A DNA stretch of 13,044 nucleotides from Dactylosporangium sp. AC04546 (lineage in GTDB: Bacteria; Actinomycetota; Actinomycetes; Mycobacteriales; Micromonosporaceae): assembly GCF_022095675.1 (NCBI RefSeq), contig NZ_JAHYSG010000192.1, positions 1 to 13,044 of the forward strand, read 5' to 3'. The translations under genes and the position numbers were made by a program. Within the stretch, counting starts at the first letter, position 1. Each line of letters opens with the position of its first letter. The notes under the pieces were generated by a model. It had not been told where the DNA came from and made no database searches. It saw only the letters and a program-made list of their open reading frames with translations. Shown here piece by piece: positions 1 to 9,690 of this stretch.

Positions 1-1872
1 CCACAGCTGCAGGGCTGCGGTCAGGGGCTGGTCGACGGCCTCCGCCGGCTCGCCGAGCGGCGGCACGTGGTCATCGTCGTCGACGACGCGCACTGGCTCG
101 ACGCGCCGTCGACCGTGCTGCTGACCATGATCGCCGAGCCGGGCAGCCGGGCGCTCGTCGCCGTCGGGTACCGGGAGGCCGAGCTCGCCGCCGACGCGCC
201 CTTCGCCAAGGCGCTGGGCGAGCTGGTCGCGCAGACTCATGCCGTACACCTGCCGCTGCAAGGACTCGAGCGAGCGGACGTTGCGGCGTTGGCCCGGCGG
301 GCGGCCGGGGCCGGTGTGCCGGACGAGACGGTCGGGGTGCTCGTCGACCGGACCGGCGGCAACCCGTTCTTCCTCGTCGAGCTGCTCCAGGTGCTGGCCG
401 CCGAGCATGCGCTCGACCCCGATGCGGCCCGCGACCGGGTGCCGGTGCGGGTGCAGGAGGTCGTGCGGCGCCGGCTGGCCCGGCTGCCCGAGCAGGCGAA
501 CGCGGTGCTCGCCGTCGCCTCCGTCCTCGGTCGCGACTTCGATGTGACGGTACTGCGGGAGATGACCGGCATCGACGAGCTCGACCTCTACGACACGCTG
601 GACACCGCGCTGGTCAGCGGCATCCTGACCGAGAGCGACCCGGGCCGGCTGCGGTTCTCGCACGACCTCGTGCGCGAGACGGCATACCTCGACCAGGGCC
701 CGCTGCGCCGCGCCCGCCTGCACGCCCGCGCGGCGAAGGCGCTGGCGGGGCCGACCGAGCAGGCGGCGCACCTGCGCCTCGCGCTGCCGGTGGTCAGCCC
801 CCTGGACGTGGCGCGGGCGATGGCCGCGGCGGCCGGCGAGGCGTACGACCGCACCGCGCACGACACCGCCCGCGCGCTGCTGCACGAGGCCGTCGACACG
901 CTGGGGCGCGCCGCGGTCACCGAGGAGCGCGACGTGCTGGAGCTCGACCTGCGGGTGCGGCTGGCGTACCTGCACCAGACGATCGACGGCTACCTCGAGC
1001 CGCCGGTCGCCGAGCAGTTCGAGCGGATGGGCCCGCTGCTGCGCCGCACCCGGCCGAGCGTCGCGATCCTGCCCGCGCTGTGGGGGTACGCCTCCTTCCA
1101 CACCGCCTCCGGCAATCACGACCGCGCCGTCGAGGTGGCGCGGTCCGCCGGCTGCGCCGAGCCGTGGGCGCGGATCGTCGCCGACGTGCACGAGGGCCAC
1201 GCGGCCTGGACCGCGGTCGACCTGCCGGGCTCGCGCCGGCTGTTCGAGCGGGCCATCGAGGCGCTGCCGGCGGAGGACCTGCCGCTGTTCCCGATCGTGC
1301 ACTGGGACCCGGTCGCGGGCATCCGGGGGCCGCTGGCGCTCATCTGCGCGATGCTCGGCGACGACGACGCCGCGCGGGCGCACCTGCGGGCGATCGCGCC
1401 CCGGCAGGAGCCGTTCCAGCGGATGTACGTCAGCCACTACGCGGCCATCGTGGCGGTCGAGCGGGCGGACCCCGCGACGGCGGCCTCGCTGTCGCGGCAG
1501 AGCCTGGCGCTCGCCGAACGCGGGGGCAACCCGGAGTACCGCGCGTTCTCCCAGATCCACCTGGGCTGGGCCGAGGCGGCGTCCGGCGCGCCGGACGGCG
1601 TGGCCCGGATCGAGGCGGGCCTGGCCGCGCTGGGCGACAACGCCTGGCGGCGCCCCCGCCTGTTCGTGCTGCATGCCGACGCGCTGCTGGCGACCGGCTC
1701 GCACCAGCGGGCGGCCGAGGTCGCCGGATCGGTCCTGGACCGCGGCGTCACCGGCGAGGGCCGCTACATGCTGGCGGACCTGCACCGCATCCGCGGCGAC
1801 CGGCGCGAGGCGGAGCGGCTGGCCCGCGAGATCGGCTACGCCGCCGCGCTTCGCAGGGTCACCGAGGGGTGA
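1..1872 (+). CDS. AAA/LAL-type regulatory ATPase, C-terminal part (5' end outside window)
   Basis: The frame is open from base 1, so the gene starts upstream; 623 codons are visible. Visible residues 23-34 form a Walker B strand (VVIVVDDAHWLD). TGGNPFFL near residue 118 and the winged-helix-like SHDLVRETAY near residue 220 are hallmarks of the AAA_16 ATPase module of LAL/MalT-like and SARP-type regulators. The Walker A motif must lie off-window. The remaining ~380 residues are alanine- and arginine-rich helices that resemble a TPR-like sensor region. The protein ends at RRVTEG with no C-terminal LuxR helix-turn-helix, so any DNA-binding domain (SARP type) or enzymatic domain (for example a cyclase) would be N-terminal. 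The role is probably ATP-dependent signal-responsive regulation in the cytoplasm; the target is unknown. The last 14 bases overlap the convergent glyoxalase-like gene. Family confidence is good; the exact subclass is unresolved. Confidence 0.85.
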   Translation, partial: PQLQGCGQGLVDGLRRLAERRHVVIVVDDAHWLDAPSTVLLTMIAEPGSRALVAVGYREAELAADAPFAKALGELVAQTHAVHLPLQGLERADVAALARRAAGAGVPDETVGVLVDRTGGNPFFLVELLQVLAAEHALDPDAARDRVPVRVQEVVRRRLARLPEQANAVLAVASVLGRDFDVTVLREMTGIDELDLYDTLDTALVSGILTESDPGRLRFSHDLVRETAYLDQGPLRRARLHARAAKALAGPTEQAAHLRLALPVVSPLDVARAMAAAAGEAYDRTAHDTARALLHEAVDTLGRAAVTEERDVLELDLRVRLAYLHQTIDGYLEPPVAEQFERMGPLLRRTRPSVAILPALWGYASFHTASGNHDRAVEVARSAGCAEPWARIVADVHEGHAAWTAVDLPGSRRLFERAIEALPAEDLPLFPIVHWDPVAGIRGPLALICAMLGDDDAARAHLRAIAPRQEPFQRMYVSHYAAIVAVERADPATAASLSRQSLALAERGGNPEYRAFSQIHLGWAEAASGAPDGVARIEAGLAALGDNAWRRPRLFVLHADALLATGSHQRAAEVAGSVLDRGVTGEGRYMLADLHRIRGDRREAERLAREIGYAAALRRVTEG

Positions 1873-2209
1873 GGAACTCCAGCCGGTTGCCGTGCGGGTC
1901 GAAGGTGTGGAAGCGGCGGTACCCCGGAAGCTCGTCACTCCAGGTGAGCTCGTAGCCGGCCGCGGTCAGGCGCGCGGCCAGCCCGTCGAGGTCGGGCCAG
2001 AGCAGGCCCGGGTGCGCCTTGCGGGCCGGGGCGAACGGCTCCTCGACGCCGAGGTGCAGCTCGACCCCGTGGCCCCCGAACCAGCACCCGCCCCGCTCGG
2101 CGAGCACCGGCGGCTTCGGGATCTCGGCGAGGCCCAGCAGGTCGGCGTAGAAGCGGCGGGAGACCTCTTCGGAGCCGGCCGGGCAGGCCAGCTGGACATG
2201 GTGCAGCAT
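1859..2209 (-). CDS. VOC/glyoxalase-fold protein
   Basis: A 116-residue single-domain vicinal-oxygen-chelate protein. The N-terminus MLHHVQLACP, the central CWFGGHGVELHLG and the C-terminal DPHGNRLEFL follow the paired beta-alpha-beta-beta-beta layout of the glyoxalase/bleomycin-resistance superfamily. Likely metal ligands by family analogy are His4, the His in VELHLG and the Glu in RLEFL. The substrate cannot be read from sequence; small actinobacterial members of this kind are generally unassigned. The ATG at 2209 is chosen because it begins the conserved first strand. Its Shine-Dalgarno is poor, and an in-frame GTG lies two codons upstream. The gene is convergent with the regulatory ATPase (14-bp overlap) and divergent from acnA. 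The AcnR-type operator at 2243-2261 lies only about 34 bases upstream, so repression from that site is possible but unproven. Confidence 0.9.
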   Translation of the reverse strand: MLHHVQLACPAGSEEVSRRFYADLLGLAEIPKPPVLAERGGCWFGGHGVELHLGVEEPFAPARKAHPGLLWPDLDGLAARLTAAGYELTWSDELPGYRRFHTFDPHGNRLEFLTPR

Positions 2210-2230
2210 GCCCACAGCTTGGTACAGGAC

Positions 2231-2259
2231 TTGCCTCCAAAACAAGACGGACGTACGGT
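2231..2259 (+). promoter_or_regulatory. predicted acnA promoter
   Basis: A -35 element TTGCCT (2231-2236) and a -10 element TACGGT (2254-2259) are separated by 17 bases. The -10 matches the actinobacterial TAnnnT pattern. Transcription would start near 2266, giving an 85-base leader before the acnA GTG. The predicted AcnR operator covers most of the spacer and the whole -10. Confidence 0.55.
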
Positions 2260-2261
2260 TT
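2243..2261. promoter_or_regulatory. predicted AcnR operator upstream of acnA
   Basis: An imperfect 19-bp palindrome that reads AAACCGTACGTCCGTCTTG on the minus strand. It matches the element in front of acnR (11463-11481) at 16 of 19 positions. It overlaps the -10 of the acnA promoter, which fits repression by steric exclusion. The assignment to AcnR is inferred from the sharing of the site and the presence of an AcnR-like TetR protein in the same window. Confidence 0.65.
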
Positions 2262-2350
2262 TCTTGAAAATGACGGACCCGCGGCGTGCCAGCCGCCGCC
2301 GCTGGGGAAGACTTGCCCGTGAGACACCCGCCTGACTTGAGGAGTACGCC

Positions 2351-5125
<2,775 letters not shown>

Positions 5126-5140
5126 TTCGTCGTCGCGTTG

Positions 5141-5179
5141 CGGCGGGCCGTCCACTGTGGACGGCCCGCCGCCCCTTTT
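5141..5179 (+). terminator. intrinsic terminator after acnA
   Basis: A perfect 14-bp inverted repeat (CGGCGGGCCGTCCA at 5141-5154 and its complement at 5158-5171) with a three-base loop is followed by CCCC and TTTT at 5176-5179. It begins 16 bases after the acnA stop codon. The T-run touches the stop codon of the convergent gene at 5179. Without a matching run of A on the left side it is a good terminator for acnA and a weaker one for the opposite strand. Confidence 0.85.
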
Positions 5180-5610
5180 CACAAGCGGTAGCAGTCGTAG
5201 CTGATGCCGGTCGTGTGGAAGATGCTGTTCGCCGTCACCCAGCCGTAGACACCGTCGGCGGTGACGTCCCACGGCACGCGGGTGTCCTCCAGCTTCTGCA
5301 CCTGGCGCAGGGCCTCCTTGGTGATCGGCCCGAACTGACCGTCGTCATCGACCTGGTACGGGAAGCCGATCGACCGCAGGTAGTCGCCGTAGCAGTACTT
5401 CAGCGACATCTGCAGGATCCGGACGCCCCAGCCGGTGTGGCCGGTCTGCATCCAGCAGTGCTCGTTGCCGTTGTACGCCGGCACCTTGATCTGGCCGTCC
5501 TGCACGTAGTTGTTGCAGACGGGCACGGCCGCGCTGGCCGGCTCGGCGACCACGAACGTCGCCGCCAGCCCGACGACGACCGCGACCACCACACGCGCGA
5601 GTCTCCGCAT
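5179..5610 (-). CDS. secreted peptidoglycan-binding-like protein
   Basis: 143 residues. The N-terminus has MRRLAR, a Val/Ala hydrophobic core and an ASA/AV signal-peptidase I-type site after about residue 27, so export by Sec is likely. The mature part resembles one peptidoglycan-binding_1 unit: GWGVRILQMSLKY, then VDDDGQFGPITKEALRQVQK and DGVYGWVTAN. The D-G-x-(F/Y)-G signature of this fold occurs in both halves. Four cysteines (PVC, EHC, KYC, YDC) could form two disulfides outside the cell. There is no catalytic domain, so a cell-wall binding or modulating role is inferred. The start at 5610 is supported by GGGGAGG (minus strand, 5619-5625) eight bases upstream. The gene lies 84 bases downstream of the Hsp70-propeller gene on the same strand and is convergent with acnA. 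Confidence 0.85.
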   Translation of the reverse strand: MRRLARVVVAVVVGLAATFVVAEPASAAVPVCNNYVQDGQIKVPAYNGNEHCWMQTGHTGWGVRILQMSLKYCYGDYLRSIGFPYQVDDDGQFGPITKEALRQVQKLEDTRVPWDVTADGVYGWVTANSIFHTTGISYDCYRL

Positions 5611-5627
5611 GAAACGATCCTCCCCAT

Positions 5628-5657
5628 GTTGACATGCGTGACCTTCAATATGTCAAC
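5628..5657. repeat. inverted repeat GTTGACAT-N14-ATGTCAAC upstream of the secreted protein gene
   Basis: Two perfect 8-base arms (5628-5635 and 5650-5657) have centres 22 bases apart, close to two helical turns. The left arm also sits in a small palindrome CATGTTGACATG (5626-5637), and a further GACATGTC lies at 5684-5691. The element is just upstream of the Shine-Dalgarno of the gene starting at 5610. A dimeric regulator site is the simplest reading; no regulator can be named. Each arm also contains TTGACA, but no -10 is correctly spaced from it. Confidence 0.5.
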
Positions 5658-5694
5658 GATGGATCGGCGTCGCTGTCCCGCCGGACATGTCGGA

Positions 5695-8625
5695 CTACTT
5701 CGGGCTGGGCACCTCGAATCGCCAGATCTTCTTGGTCTTGTCCGGGTCGAACACCACCACGGCGGTGCCGCTGAGCGAGACGTTCTGGACGATGTTGTCG
5801 CCGTAGTCGGCCGCGCCGATCACCTTGCCGTCGCCGACGTTGGCCACGGCGACCCGCCAGACCGTGGCGGCCCCTCCCCGGATCGTCACCATCGCCACGC
5901 GGCCGCCGGAGCCGGCGTAGGCGATCTTGGGGGACAGTCCCTCGCCGATCGTGTGCTTCGCCTTGCCGGTCGCCGGGTCGACGACGGCCGGGTCGTCGAC
6001 CGACGTGAACGCTCCGCCGCCCAGCACGAACTGCCCGTCGAGCACATACCACCGCGGCTCGTCGCCGGGGGTGGTGGACCACTTCTCCTTGCCCGAGGCG
6101 ACCTCGACCCCGAACACCTGGTAGTCCAGGTTCTTCTCGCCGACCGCGCAGATCATCGTCTCGCCGCAGGGGCGGAAGTCCTCGATCTCGACGCCGGCCA
6201 GCGTCGCGTAGTCCCACACCTTGCTGAAGTCCGACAGCCGGTAGCCCGTGATCGAGTTGCTCTTGTCCGGCGTCTTGATCACGACAATACCGTTGTACAC
6301 CAGCCACGGCTGGCGCATCTCGACCTCGATCGTCGCCGACCCCTTCGGCTGGCCGGTGGTGAGGTCGACCTTGGTGAGCTTGCCGTTCGGGTCCAGCTGC
6401 ACGGCGACCGTCGGGTCGGCGGCCAGCGACTCCTGGAACGGCATCAAGCCGTTGAAGTCCAGCTCATACGACGGCACGGGCCCGACCGAGGTCTTCCCCG
6501 GCCAGGTGAGGGCCGGCCGCACGGTGCGCATGCCGTTGATGGCCATGTCGTTGACGCCGGGCCGCGACCACTTCGACTTGCCGGTGCGCAGGTCCACCCG
6601 GTGCAGCGCCGGCTTGCTCCCGCGGAACTCGCTGACCGCCTCGGTGCCCTGGTAGAACAGGTCGAGCCGGTTGTCCCAGGCCTCTGTCCAGAGAATGTTG
6701 CCGCCGTTCTTCAGGTCGAGCACCGAGCGCGCGTCCTGGTCGCCGCGGCTCGCGTCGCCCTCGCCGTCGACGATGAGCAGGTCCCCGACGATGCGCAGGT
6801 GGACGTCGGTCGGCGTCATCGGCACCGCCTTCTCCCACTGCTGCCCACCGGCCGTCGCGTATGCGATGAGGCGGGTGTTCTCCCTCGTCGTCACCGCCGC
6901 GTACACCGCGCCGGTGCCGGCCACCGCGGAGATCGTCCCGGCGTCCGGGAACGACAGCGTCTCGCCCGACTTGAGCCCCTCGACCTTGGGATCCTTCAGG
7001 TCACCGTTCTCGTCGGTGGGGTCGGTCCCGGGGAAGGTCACCGAATCGAACTGGTCGCCGATCCAGCCGAAGACCTTCGCGCCGCCCCACAGGCAGCCGC
7101 CGACGAGCGACAGGACGATGACGAGCGTGACCCAGGGCCACGCCCGCCGCCGCGGCCGCACGATGACCGGCACCAGCGGCGGCGCCAGCTTGGGCCCGCC
7201 GAAGGCCGGCGGGACGGGAGCGGCCGGCGCGCCGAAGGTCGGCGGCACGTTCACGCCCGGCCGTGGCGCGCCGGCGAACCCCGCCGGCGGGCCGCCGAAC
7301 TGACCCACGCCCGGCGACGACGGCGCGGCGGCCGGCGAGCCCGGTGCCACCGCCGGCGGCCCGGACATCGGCGAGGACTGCGCGGGCGCCTGCGCGGCGA
7401 ACGTCTGCGACGCCCCCATGCCGAACGCCCCGGTCCCCGGCGCGGCGGGCATCGACGACACCGGGAAGGGCGTGCCGGGCTGGTAGCTGGGCGAGACCGG
7501 CGTCGCCGACACCGGGCCGGACATCGGCGGCGGGGTGTCGAACTGCCTGCCGGCCGCACCCACCGCGAGCATGCCGCCGTAGGCGACCGGCAGTTCCGGC
7601 TGCTCCGGCACCACCGGCGCAACACCGAAGCGGGCGTGCAGGCGGCTCGCGACGAGGGGGATGCGGCTGGAGCCGCCGACCAGGAAGACGCCGGCGAGCT
7701 GTCGCACGTCGACGCCCGCCCGCTCCAGGACCCGGCGGGTCTCGTCGACCGCGCGGTCGATGAGCGGGCCGGCGACCCGCTCCAACTCCTCGCGGGTGAG
7801 GTGCAGCGCCTCCTCGGTGCCGGGCACGTGGACCGGCGCGCTGGCGGCGCGCGACAGCATCTCCTTGGCCGCGCGCACCTCGCTCCACAGCGCGCGGCGG
7901 TCGCGGTGAGCCGCCGGCGAGTCCGGATTGGAGAGGCGCTGCCACAGCTCCGGGTGGCGCAGGTTGATGAGCTGCCCGAGGTGGCCGACGAGGGCCGCGT
8001 CGACGTCGACGCCGCCGAGGTCGTCGAGGCCACCGACGCCCAGGACGCGCAGGCCGTCGAACTCGCGCCGCACGACGGAGACATCGAGCGTGCCGCCGCC
8101 GAAGTCGAACACGGCCAGGGACTGCAGCGGGGCGACCTGCTGGCCGAGGACGCTCAGGCAGTAGGTGGCGGCGGCGATCGGCTCGTCGACCAGCACGACC
8201 GGGCCCAGGTTGGCCGCGCGGGCCGCCTCCAGCAGCACGTTGCGCCGCTGGCCGCCCCAGTCGGCCGGGCAGGTGAGCACGGTCGAGCCCACCGGGTTGA
8301 CCCCGGCCTGCAGCGACTCCTCGGCGGCCCGGCGCAGCAGCGAGGCCAGCATCTCCACGACCGTGACCTCGACCTGGCCGAGCAGCACCGAGCCCTCGTC
8401 GACCGACCGCTTCGGATAGGGCTCGAAGCGCTCCGGGGCGAGCTGGCTCAGCCGCTCCGCGTCACGCCCGACGGACAGCCGGCCGTGCTCGTCGGCATAG
8501 ATGCCGGACGCCATGACGGGCGAGCCGTCGAACAGCAGGGCACGGGGCGCCTCGTCACCGCGGCGCACCACGGCGACCGTGTGGCAGGTGCCAAGATCGA
8601 TCGCGAGCCGATGGGTCGGCGCCAC
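5695..8625 (-). CDS. Hsp70/actin-type ATPase fused through a membrane helix to a PQQ-like beta-propeller
   Basis: 976 residues. Residues 1 to ~358 are an Hsp70-like nucleotide-binding domain: LAIDLGTCHTVAVV (residues 7-20, phosphate 1), TCPADWGGQRRNVLLEAA, FDFGGGTLDVSVV near 175 (phosphate 2) and VFLVGGSSRIPLV (adenosine). No Hsp70 substrate-binding domain follows. Residues ~360-490 are a Pro/Ala/Gly/Ser linker ending in a basic RPRRRAWPW stop-transfer flank. One membrane helix spans about 496-520. Residues ~525-976 carry repeated motifs such as DLRTGKSKW, GVEVASGKEKW and VDPATGKAKH, typical of PQQ-like (WD40-like) propeller blades. The predicted topology is ATPase inside and propeller outside. 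The GTG at 8625 is chosen because GGAGG (8634-8638) lies eight bases upstream and the first strand begins there. The function is unknown; a transmembrane sensor or envelope-linked chaperone is speculation. Confidence 0.9.
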   Translation of the reverse strand: MAPTHRLAIDLGTCHTVAVVRRGDEAPRALLFDGSPVMASGIYADEHGRLSVGRDAERLSQLAPERFEPYPKRSVDEGSVLLGQVEVTVVEMLASLLRRAAEESLQAGVNPVGSTVLTCPADWGGQRRNVLLEAARAANLGPVVLVDEPIAAATYCLSVLGQQVAPLQSLAVFDFGGGTLDVSVVRREFDGLRVLGVGGLDDLGGVDVDAALVGHLGQLINLRHPELWQRLSNPDSPAAHRDRRALWSEVRAAKEMLSRAASAPVHVPGTEEALHLTREELERVAGPLIDRAVDETRRVLERAGVDVRQLAGVFLVGGSSRIPLVASRLHARFGVAPVVPEQPELPVAYGGMLAVGAAGRQFDTPPPMSGPVSATPVSPSYQPGTPFPVSSMPAAPGTGAFGMGASQTFAAQAPAQSSPMSGPPAVAPGSPAAAPSSPGVGQFGGPPAGFAGAPRPGVNVPPTFGAPAAPVPPAFGGPKLAPPLVPVIVRPRRRAWPWVTLVIVLSLVGGCLWGGAKVFGWIGDQFDSVTFPGTDPTDENGDLKDPKVEGLKSGETLSFPDAGTISAVAGTGAVYAAVTTRENTRLIAYATAGGQQWEKAVPMTPTDVHLRIVGDLLIVDGEGDASRGDQDARSVLDLKNGGNILWTEAWDNRLDLFYQGTEAVSEFRGSKPALHRVDLRTGKSKWSRPGVNDMAINGMRTVRPALTWPGKTSVGPVPSYELDFNGLMPFQESLAADPTVAVQLDPNGKLTKVDLTTGQPKGSATIEVEMRQPWLVYNGIVVIKTPDKSNSITGYRLSDFSKVWDYATLAGVEIEDFRPCGETMICAVGEKNLDYQVFGVEVASGKEKWSTTPGDEPRWYVLDGQFVLGGGAFTSVDDPAVVDPATGKAKHTIGEGLSPKIAYAGSGGRVAMVTIRGGAATVWRVAVANVGDGKVIGAADYGDNIVQNVSLSGTAVVVFDPDKTKKIWRFEVPSPK

Positions 8626-8633
8626 GCCGCTCA

Positions 8634-8656
8634 CCTCCAAAGACCCCCGGATGCTA
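8634..8656 (-). promoter_or_regulatory. ribosome binding site and -10 for the Hsp70-propeller gene
   Basis: On the minus strand GGAGG (8634-8638) is eight bases before the GTG start and decides between this GTG and an in-frame GTG three codons upstream. A TAGCAT hexamer (8651-8656) is a plausible -10, giving a leader of about 19 bases. The -35 region (CGGTTT, 16 bases further upstream) is weak. Confidence 0.45.
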
Positions 8657-8666
8657 CGTGAGCCCT

Positions 8667-8699
8667 CTGACAAAACCGATCGGCGGTTTGCGGTAGACA
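8667..8699 (+). promoter_or_regulatory. possible quinone oxidoreductase promoter with embedded AAACCG-N5-CGGTTT inverted repeat
   Basis: CTGACA (8667-8672) and TAGACA (8694-8699) resemble -35 and -10 boxes but the 21-base spacing is long. Between them lies a 6-base inverted repeat, AAACCG (8673-8678) and CGGTTT (8684-8689), with an inner CCGATCGG. A long spacer filled by a dyad suggests a MerR-like or repressor-controlled promoter, but this is inference. The same dyad lies just upstream of the -10 of the divergent Hsp70-propeller gene. Confidence 0.35.
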
Positions 8700-8727
8700 A
8701 GTAGACGACAGATGCGAGGGAGGCCGG

Positions 8728-9690
8728 ATGCGCGCGGTGGTGTTCGAGGAGTACGGCGATCGATCCGTGCTGCAGGTGCGGGATCGGCCGGCTCCGGTCC
8801 CCGTGCCCGGCCAGGCCCTGGTGCTGGTCGAGGCCAGCGGCGTCAACTTCATGGACGTCTACCAGCGCACCGGCACCTACCAGGTGCCCCTGCCGGCCGT
8901 CCTCGGCAGCGAGGGCGCGGGCACCGTGCTGAGCTTCGGCGACGACGTGCAGGGCCTCTCCCCCGGCGACCGGGTGGCCTGGGCCGCCTTCCCCGGCAGC
9001 CACGCCGAGCAGGCGCTGGTCCCGGCCGACCGGCTGGCGCCGGTCCCCGAGGGCATCAGCACCGAGCAGGCGGCCGCCGCGATCCTGCAGGGCCTGACCG
9101 CGCACTACCTGACGCACGACTCGTTCCCGGTGCGGGCGGGGGACGCCGTCCTGGTGCACGCGGCCGCCGGTGGGATGGGCCAGCTGCTGACCCGGCTGGT
9201 CACGCACCTCGGCGGGCGCGTGGTCGCGACCGCCTCGACGCCTGAGAAGCGGGCCGTCGCCCTGGCCAACGGCGCCGTCGCCGCCGTGCCGTACGGCGAC
9301 GCCGCCGACGCCGTGCGTGACGTCACCGACGGCGAGGGTGCCGACGCCGTCTATGACGGTGTGGGCAAAGACACATTCGACACCAGTCTCGCGGTATTGC
9401 GTCCCCGCGGTTCTCTGGTGCTCTTCGGTGCGTCGAGCGGCAAGGTTCCGGCATTCGATCCATTGCGATTGATGGCCGGGTCCTATTTCCTGACCCGGCC
9501 AACCCTCGCGCATTTCATCGCGGCCCGGCACGAATTGCTGGAACGCTCCGAAACACTCTTCCGCTGGATCGCTGACGGTGTTCTTGACATCCCCATCACG
9601 GGGCGCTATCCGCTCGACGCCGTTGCCGACGCATATGCGGCCCTGGAGGGCCGTGAGTCGACCGGAAAGCTGCTGTTGATTCCTAGCTGA
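8728..9690 (+). CDS. zinc-free quinone oxidoreductase (zeta-crystallin-like MDR family)
   Basis: 320 residues, the usual length for NADPH:quinone reductases of the medium-chain dehydrogenase/reductase family. The N-terminal GroES-like domain has ASGVNFMDVYQRTGTYQ and LGSEGAGTV. The Rossmann domain has VLVHAAAGGMGQLLTRL, where AAGGMGQ replaces the usual GxGxxG in this subfamily. No structural or catalytic zinc cysteines are present. It is predicted to reduce quinones or other enones with NADPH in the cytoplasm; the true substrate is unknown. The ATG at 8728 follows GGGAGG (8718-8723) by four bases. The gene diverges from the Hsp70-propeller gene and overlaps the convergent RIO kinase gene by eight bases. 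From about 9355 to the stop, codon use changes sharply: about 33 of 112 codons end in A or T, against about 9 of 210 before that point. Confidence 0.93.
   Translation: MRAVVFEEYGDRSVLQVRDRPAPVPVPGQALVLVEASGVNFMDVYQRTGTYQVPLPAVLGSEGAGTVLSFGDDVQGLSPGDRVAWAAFPGSHAEQALVPADRLAPVPEGISTEQAAAAILQGLTAHYLTHDSFPVRAGDAVLVHAAAGGMGQLLTRLVTHLGGRVVATASTPEKRAVALANGAVAAVPYGDAADAVRDVTDGEGADAVYDGVGKDTFDTSLAVLRPRGSLVLFGASSGKVPAFDPLRLMAGSYFLTRPTLAHFIAARHELLERSETLFRWIADGVLDIPITGRYPLDAVADAYAALEGRESTGKLLLIPS

Noticed and set aside
1750..1872. A LuxR-type helix-turn-helix at the end of the regulatory ATPase
   Set aside because: The C-terminal sequence lacks the LuxR/GerE motif and ends in an ordinary Ala/Arg-rich helix.
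2281..2296. GCGGC-GCCGC hairpin in the acnA leader as a riboswitch or attenuator
   Set aside because: The stem is only five base pairs with no alternative pairing or T-run visible, and such short GC stems are common by chance here.
5629..5657. TTGACA in either arm of the inverted repeat as a promoter -35
   Set aside because: No -10-like hexamer lies 16-19 bases downstream on either strand (GTCAAC at 17 bases).
8671..8690. Third AcnR operator in the oxidoreductase/Hsp70-propeller intergenic region
   Set aside because: It shares AAACCG and a terminal TTG but only about 11 of 19 positions with the acnR site and lacks the TAyrTA centre.
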